Origin: Neptunicoccus cionae
Lineage (GTDB): Bacteria > Pseudomonadota > Alphaproteobacteria > Rhodobacterales > Rhodobacteraceae
DNA length: 64,000 nucleotides
Assembly (NCBI RefSeq): GCF_002860325.1
Contig: NZ_PKOJ01000001.1
Location: forward strand, 558,001-622,000
Direction of reading: 5' to 3'
Shown piece after piece: positions 60,279-64,000 of the stretch. Below the pieces are notes generated by a model. The model was not told where the DNA came from and ran no database searches. It saw only the letters and a list, made by a program, of their open reading frames with translations. Made by a program: the position numbers and the translations under genes. The first letter of the stretch is position 1; each line of letters opens with the position of its first letter.

Positions 60279-60500
60279 ATGCCTTATGATTACCAACTCG
60301 TCGGTGGTGCGGTTCTGGTTATTCTCAGCCTTGTTGGGATAACCAATGCGATGGTAGAGCGGCGTTCACCCCTGTTTGGCATTATTGCCTTTCTGATGGG
60401 GGTGGGGCTGCTGGTCTGGGGCTGGCTGCTTTCGGGGTGGGAGATGAACCCTTCGGACCTGCCCGCAGCGGTGTACCGGCTGATTGCAGAGTGGAAATAG
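60279..60500 (+). CDS. unknown small membrane protein
   Basis: A 73-residue protein with two hydrophobic helices (residues 8-25 and 32-52) joined by ERRSPLFG, then a short amphipathic end. It sits 23 bp after pyk in the same direction and is probably co-transcribed. I recognise no family. Good third-position bias and a clean context support a real gene. Confidence 0.75.
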   Translation: MPYDYQLVGGAVLVILSLVGITNAMVERRSPLFGIIAFLMGVGLLVWGWLLSGWEMNPSDLPAAVYRLIAEWK

Positions 60501-60532
60501 GCAAAACCTGCATATTCCGGTGATCTTTGCCC

Positions 60533-60561
60533 TTGCAATAGGGGGCAGCCGCGCCTAAAAG
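60533..60561 (+). promoter_or_regulatory. promoter of rpmI-rplT
   Basis: TTGCAA (60533-60538) and TAAAAG (60556-60561) are 17 bp apart and 75 bp upstream of rpmI. Spacing and -10 resemble the rpmH promoter at 50.5 kb. Confidence 0.6.
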
Positions 60562-60635
60562 CCAGCTTCTACTGCGCGTCCGGCCGGAGGGCTGCCGAGT
60601 CGCGTGTCCGACCAACTTCTAGACTGGAGACGGAA

Positions 60636-60836
60636 ATGCCCAAGATGAAGACCAAATCAAGCGCCAAGAAGCGCTTCAAAGTGACGGCCTCTGGCCGCGT
60701 TCTGGCTGCTCAGGCTGGCAAACGCCACGGCATGATCAAACGTTCGCGTAAATTCATCCGTAACGCACGTGGGACAACCACATTGTGCAAGGCGGACGAG
60801 AATATCGTGAAATCATACATGCCATACGCGCGCTAA
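60636..60836 (+). CDS. rpmI: 50S ribosomal protein L35
   Basis: A 66-residue basic protein with [19 protein letters not shown] at the start and [19 protein letters not shown] in the middle, the conserved L35 sequence. GGAGACGGAA precedes ATG. infC, often upstream of rpmI, is not here. rplT follows 13 bp later. Confidence 0.97.
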   Translation: MPKMKTKSSAKKRFKVTASGRVLAAQAGKRHGMIKRSRKFIRNARGTTTLCKADENIVKSYMPYAR

Positions 60837-60849
60837 GGAGATCTGAACC

Positions 60850-61212
60850 ATGTCACGTGTAAAAGGGGGCGCAGCGTCCCACGCCCGTCATCGTAAAGTT
60901 ATCAAAGCGGCAAAAGGCTATTACGGCCGTCGTTCCACAGCGTTCCGCACCGCGACACAGGCTGTCGACAAGGCGAACCAATACGCGACCCGCGACCGGA
61001 AAAACCGGAAACGGAATTTCCGCGCATTGTGGATCCAGCGCATCAACGCTGCCGTTCGTGCCCATGACGAAGCTTTGACATACTCGAAGTTTATCAACGG
61101 TCTGTCCCTGGCAGGCATCGAAGTTGACCGTAAGGTTCTGGCTGATCTGGCCGTTCACGAACCTGAAGCGTTTAACGCGATTGTTGATCAAGCCAAAGGT
61201 GCAATGGCCTAA
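60850..61212 (+). CDS. rplT: 50S ribosomal protein L20
   Basis: A 120-residue basic protein with [38 protein letters not shown] and [19 protein letters not shown], the conserved L20 order. AAGGAGATC precedes the ATG. L20 binds 23S rRNA early in assembly and in some bacteria represses its own operon by binding the mRNA leader. A strong terminator follows. Confidence 0.97.
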   Translation: MSRVKGGAASHARHRKVIKAAKGYYGRRSTAFRTATQAVDKANQYATRDRKNRKRNFRALWIQRINAAVRAHDEALTYSKFINGLSLAGIEVDRKVLADLAVHEPEAFNAIVDQAKGAMA

Positions 61213-61236
61213 GCTGCCATTCGGTTTTGAGAATTC

Positions 61237-61269
61237 AAAAGCCCTGCACCTCTGGTGTGGGGCTTTTTT
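61237..61269 (+). terminator. terminator of rpmI-rplT
   Basis: AAAAGCCCTGCACC pairs with GGTGTGGGGCTTTT (one mismatch/bulge) around TCT, ending in TTTTTT. It begins 25 bp after the rplT stop. Confidence 0.88.
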
Positions 61270-61275
61270 CTTGCC

Positions 61276-61330
61276 GCCAGCCCTGAAGGGCTGGCTGTTT
61301 CGGGGCCTCCGGCGGGGATATTTGAAGAAA
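61276..61330. repeat. dispersed intergenic element, copy B
   Basis: A hairpin GCCAGCCC-TGAA-GGGCTGGC (61276-61295) is followed by CCTCCGGCGGGGATATTTG and an A-rich end. The architecture matches copy A at 16.6 kb, and it lies just after a terminator, before pheS. Confidence 0.6.
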
Positions 61331-61405
61331 ATGGATGGTGCCTGTCGGGTTGCAAAAAACCGGCGATATGGTAGCCATGCGGCGAATGTTTGAAGGATAC
61401 AGTCG

Positions 61406-62488
61406 ATGGACGGTTTGGACGCTGTTAAGGCGAAATATCTTGGCGGGATAGCAGAGGCTGCGGATGATTCCGCGCTGGAAGAACTGCGTCTGGCTGCTGT
61501 AGGCAAAAAGGGCGAAGTGTCCCTGAAAATGCGCGAGTTGGGCAAGATGACTCCGGAAGAGCGGCAGGTGGCCGGTCCGGCACTGAACGCGCTGAAGAAT
61601 GAAATCAACTCCGCGCTGGCGGCCAAGAAAGAAGCGCTGGAAGATGCAGCCCTGAACGAGCGGTTGCAAGCTGAATGGATTGATGTGTCCCTGTCGGGCC
61701 GTCCGCGCCGCGAAGGCACAATTCACCCTGTTTCCCAAGTCACCGAAGAAATAACCGCGATTTTTGCCGATCTCGGGTTCTCCGTGGCCGAAGGGCCGCA
61801 GATCGAAAGCGACTGGTATAACTTTGATGCGCTGAACATCGCGCCGGAGCATCCTGCCCGTCAGGAGCATGATACGTTCTATATGCACCGCGATGAAAGC
61901 GACGAACGTCCGCCCCATGTGTTGCGTACGCACACCAGCCCTGTGCAGATTCGCCACATGGAGAAGCACGGTGTGCCCTGTCGCATCATCGCGCCGGGCC
62001 GTGTGTACCGTGCGGACTATGACCAGACCCATACGCCGATGTTCCACCAGATCGAAGGTCTGGCGATCGACAAGGACATCTCTATGGCGAACCTGAAATG
62101 GGTTCTGGAAGAATTCTTTGCCGCTTTCTTTGATCTTGACGGGATCAAGACCCGCTTCCGTGCGTCCCATTTCCCCTTCACAGAGCCTTCTGCCGAGGTG
62201 GACATCCAGTGTTCCTGGGTGGACGGTCAGTTGCGCATTGGCGAAGGTGACGGCTGGATGGAAGTGCTCGGTTCCGGCATGGTGCACCCCCATGTGCTGC
62301 GCTCTGCGGGGGTGGACCCCGATCAATGGCAGGGCTTTGCCTTTGGCATGGGGATCGACCGTCTGGCGATGCTGAAATACGGCATTCCGGACTTGCGTGC
62401 CTTCTTTGACAGTGATCTGCGCTGGCTGCGCCACTACGGGTTTTCCTGCCTTGACCAGCCGAGCATTCATGCTGGCGTGAACCGCTAA
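61406..62488 (+). CDS. pheS: phenylalanine--tRNA ligase alpha subunit
   Basis: A 360-residue class II aminoacyl-tRNA synthetase subunit holding the catalytic site. The N-terminal coiled coil covers residues 1-90. Motif 1 is around [10 protein letters not shown], motif 2 in [13 protein letters not shown], and motif 3 in [26 protein letters not shown] and [11 protein letters not shown] are also typical. It is separated from pheT by a terminator and the ArsR/SRPBCC pair, so the two subunits are not in one transcript. Confidence 0.97.
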   Translation: MDGLDAVKAKYLGGIAEAADDSALEELRLAAVGKKGEVSLKMRELGKMTPEERQVAGPALNALKNEINSALAAKKEALEDAALNERLQAEWIDVSLSGRPRREGTIHPVSQVTEEITAIFADLGFSVAEGPQIESDWYNFDALNIAPEHPARQEHDTFYMHRDESDERPPHVLRTHTSPVQIRHMEKHGVPCRIIAPGRVYRADYDQTHTPMFHQIEGLAIDKDISMANLKWVLEEFFAAFFDLDGIKTRFRASHFPFTEPSAEVDIQCSWVDGQLRIGEGDGWMEVLGSGMVHPHVLRSAGVDPDQWQGFAFGMGIDRLAMLKYGIPDLRAFFDSDLRWLRHYGFSCLDQPSIHAGVNR

Positions 62489-62494
62489 GACATA

Positions 62495-62537
62495 ATGAAG
62501 GCCGCGTATCCCACCGGATACGCGGCCTTCATTTGGT
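62495..62537. terminator. bidirectional terminator after pheS
   Basis: A 17-bp perfect stem, ATGAAGGCCGCGTATCC with GGATACGCGGCCTTCAT around CACC, is followed by TTGGTTT. It separates pheS from the convergent SRPBCC gene. Confidence 0.85.
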
Positions 62538-62548
62538 TTGATTGGTCT

Positions 62549-62977
62549 CTAACTCTCGGCGATTGCCATTTCACGCATCTTGGCGAAATGCTCGTCCCAT
62601 CCTTTATCAAGCGCTTGAAACAACGGTAACGCGGCATCGCCCGCGGCTGCCTTGATGCCTGCGTGCTCCAAATGCAACCTTGTTCCACCTGCGGTTTCGC
62701 TCAGAGTCCAAGTCAGGGTTGTTTCACGCCCCTCGAACGGGCCGATCACAAAAGTGGTCACAAGGCGGTTTGGCGCATCCATTTCTAGCACGCGGCCGGT
62801 TATCAGGGGTGTCTTGCTGCCGTCATCTGCTGTTGTCAAAAGTTGGTAGTCGCTGCCCGCTTCAAGGTCACTGGCTGCCGGATGATACCATGTTCCAAGT
62901 TTTTTTGCGTCTGTCAGATAGGTCCAGACCACAGCAGGGGGCGCGGCGAAGAACACTGTTTTTTCCAAGGTTGTCAT
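62549..62977 (-). CDS. SRPBCC (AHSA1-like) domain protein
   Basis: A 142-residue START/Bet v1-like fold protein with a hydrophobic ligand cavity. VWTYLTDAKKLGTWYHP and TLTWTLSETAGGTRLHLEH are the family core. Such proteins are very often encoded with a small ArsR-type repressor, as here; the start overlaps that gene's stop by ATGA. A role in stress or small-molecule binding is likely but unproven. Confidence 0.88.
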   Translation of the reverse strand: MTTLEKTVFFAAPPAVVWTYLTDAKKLGTWYHPAASDLEAGSDYQLLTTADDGSKTPLITGRVLEMDAPNRLVTTFVIGPFEGRETTLTWTLSETAGGTRLHLEHAGIKAAAGDAALPLFQALDKGWDEHFAKMREMAIAES

Positions 62978-63312
62978 TTAGAATTCCATTCTTTGTCAAT
63001 TGCGCTTGAAAGCGCGGTGAGGCGGGCATCCCAAAGTTCATCGAAGAAGGAGACCCAGTCAGAAACGGCCTTCAATGCAGCCGGTTCAAGGTGATTGATG
63101 CGTTCGCGCCCTTGCGGGGTGACTGAAATAAGGTTCCCCTCTTGGAGAACCCGAAGGTGTTTTTTGACGGCTGCGCGGGTCATATCAAAATTCCCAGCGA
63201 CCTCTGCGATAGACAGGTCTTTACTCCGAAGCAGCAGAAGGATCTCCCGTCTTGTGGGATCTGCCAAAGCGCGGAAAGTGGATTGAGGGTTAATGGTTTG
63301 ATGGGTTTGCAC
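62974..63312 (-). CDS. ArsR family transcriptional regulator
   Basis: A 112-residue winged-helix repressor. FRALADPTRREILLLLRSKDLSIAEVA is the classic beginning, with the recognition helix in MTRAAVKKHLRVLQE and the wing in LISVTPQGRERINHLE. No cysteine metal motif is present, so it is not an arsenic or metal sensor. GTG 63312 is chosen for the AGGAC site before it. It heads an operon with the SRPBCC gene and probably represses itself through the paired repeats upstream. Confidence 0.85.
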   Translation of the reverse strand: MQTHQTINPQSTFRALADPTRREILLLLRSKDLSIAEVAGNFDMTRAAVKKHLRVLQEGNLISVTPQGRERINHLEPAALKAVSDWVSFFDELWDARLTALSSAIDKEWNSK

Positions 63313-63342
63313 GTGCCTGTCCTGAGTTATTTCTAATGTAGT

Positions 63343-63382
63343 ACCAAAAGGTTTCATAAATTGCAATACCATTTGGTTTCAT
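63343..63382 (-). promoter_or_regulatory. twin operator-like repeats upstream of the ArsR gene
   Basis: Read on the minus strand, ATGAAACCAAATGGT and ATGAAACCTTTTGGT recur 25 bp apart (plus strand 63368-63382 and 63343-63357). Each contains the palindrome ACC-N4-GGT. They lie 30-70 bp upstream of the ArsR start, the right place for autoregulation, and also between the ArsR gene and the divergent pheT. Confidence 0.65.
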
Positions 63383-63480
63383 AATTGCGACACTGCGCGG
63401 TCGCCTACGACGTTCGGCCTTTTATTTTGAGGGGCTTTGGGATATTCGGACGCGGTACACGAGTTAATGGACACGAACCG

Positions 63481-64000
63481 ATGAAATTCACACTGTCTTG
63501 GCTAAAGCATCACTTGGACACAGATGCATCTTTGGATGACATCCTTTACGCGCTGACCGATTTGGGATTGGAAGTGGAAGATGTCGTAAACCCGCTGGAC
63601 AAGCTGAAGGATTTTACCGTCGCTTACGTGAAAGAGGCGGAGAAGCATCCGGACGCGGACAAGCTGCGGGTCTGTCAGGTGGAAACCGACGATGGTGTGC
63701 AACAGATCATCTGTGGTGCGCCAAATGCGCGGGCGGGTATCCGCGTGGTTCTGTGTAAGCCGGGCATGTATGTGCCGGGGATCGATACCACCATTGGCGT
63801 TGGCAAGATTCGTGGCGTGGAAAGCTTCGGGATGATGGCCTCCGAGCGGGAGCTGGAGCTGTCCGAGGAGCATGACGGGATCATTGAACTGTCAGGGGAG
63901 CCCGCTGTCGGTTCTAAATTCGTTGACTGGCTGGCGGAGAACCAGCCGGAAAAAATCGATCCGGTAATTGAAATTGCGATTACTCCTAACCGTCCCGATG
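63481..64000 (+). CDS. pheT: phenylalanine--tRNA ligase beta subunit, N-terminal part (truncated by window edge)
   Basis: The first 173 residues of PheT. It begins [20 protein letters not shown] and then shows the tRNA-binding EMAP-like domain with [12 protein letters not shown] and [15 protein letters not shown]. The last visible segment, ITPNRPD, starts the B3/B4 editing region. The gene continues beyond the window. It has its own promoter region shared with the divergent ArsR gene. Confidence 0.96.
   Translation, partial: MKFTLSWLKHHLDTDASLDDILYALTDLGLEVEDVVNPLDKLKDFTVAYVKEAEKHPDADKLRVCQVETDDGVQQIICGAPNARAGIRVVLCKPGMYVPGIDTTIGVGKIRGVESFGMMASERELELSEEHDGIIELSGEPAVGSKFVDWLAENQPEKIDPVIEIAITPNRPD

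Noticed and set aside
61235-62470. A 411-codon minus-strand ORF over pheS
   Set aside because: Antisense to pheS; passes through the rplT terminator and repeat, which a real gene would not.

Overview
This 64 kb window is a bacterial chromosome segment with dense genes, many ATGA and TAATG start/stop overlaps and GC-rich third codon positions. Gene content and order point to an alphaproteobacterium of the order Rhodobacterales, most likely the marine Roseobacter group: a petABC cytochrome bc1 operon, TRAP uptake genes, an RbaV/RbaW-type partner-switching pair, DgcN/DgcA D-glutamate genes, DUF1244, and short GC-rich intergenic repeats ending in a GGATATTTG-like motif. No phage, insertion sequence, CRISPR array, tRNA or rRNA was seen. 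Both ends cut genes: dapF on the left and pheT on the right.

Layout. 0-4 kb: dapF-mtaB, two glutathione S-transferase-like genes and a PaiB-like gene. 4-6.7 kb: petABC (minus strand), sharing a bidirectional terminator with the upstream genes. 7-17.4 kb: a catabolic island. A minus-strand operon encodes an N-formylglutamate amidohydrolase-like enzyme, a three-part TRAP transporter, a glutamine-synthetase-like ligase, an aldehyde dehydrogenase and an iron alcohol dehydrogenase. It is divergent from an RpiR regulator, and a PuuD-like gamma-glutamyl hydrolase lies nearby. 17.4-21 kb: thiBPQ under a TPP riboswitch. 21-31.6 kb: a tail-anchored acidic unknown, aroC, an unknown behind a structured leader, an EamA exporter, an RTX-like protein, HU, ade-amn for adenine salvage and rbaVW. 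31.7-39.3 kb: a giant alpha-2-macroglobulin with penicillin-binding protein 1C. 39-45 kb: two oxidoreductases, then yidC-MOSC-engB-HD. 45-50.4 kb: oxyR, ttcA, creatinase, yidD-rnpA-rpmH. 50.8-54.4 kb: a VTT membrane protein with a flavoprotein disulfide reductase and an orphan histidine kinase. 54.6-58.7 kb: dgcN-dgcA-dat for D-amino acid use, DUF1244 and a second N-formylglutamate amidohydrolase. 58.8-64 kb: pyk, rpmI-rplT, pheS, an ArsR/SRPBCC pair and pheT.

How it fits together. Much of the accessory content scavenges small nitrogen compounds. These include a probable gamma-glutamylated amine or amino-alcohol route (7-17 kb), creatine hydrolysis (48 kb), conversion of D-amino acids through D-glutamate to L-glutamate (55-57 kb) and adenine/AMP breakdown (27-30 kb). 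The rest is housekeeping: respiration, ribosome, RNA modification, membrane protein insertion and wall synthesis.

The observations most worth following are the gamma-glutamyl/TRAP cluster, the structured leader at 23.57-23.77 kb, the D-glutamate operon with its phased direct repeats, the twin operators of the ArsR/SRPBCC pair lodged between pheS and pheT, and the dispersed intergenic repeat. Functions were assigned from motifs and remembered families only; no database search was run.
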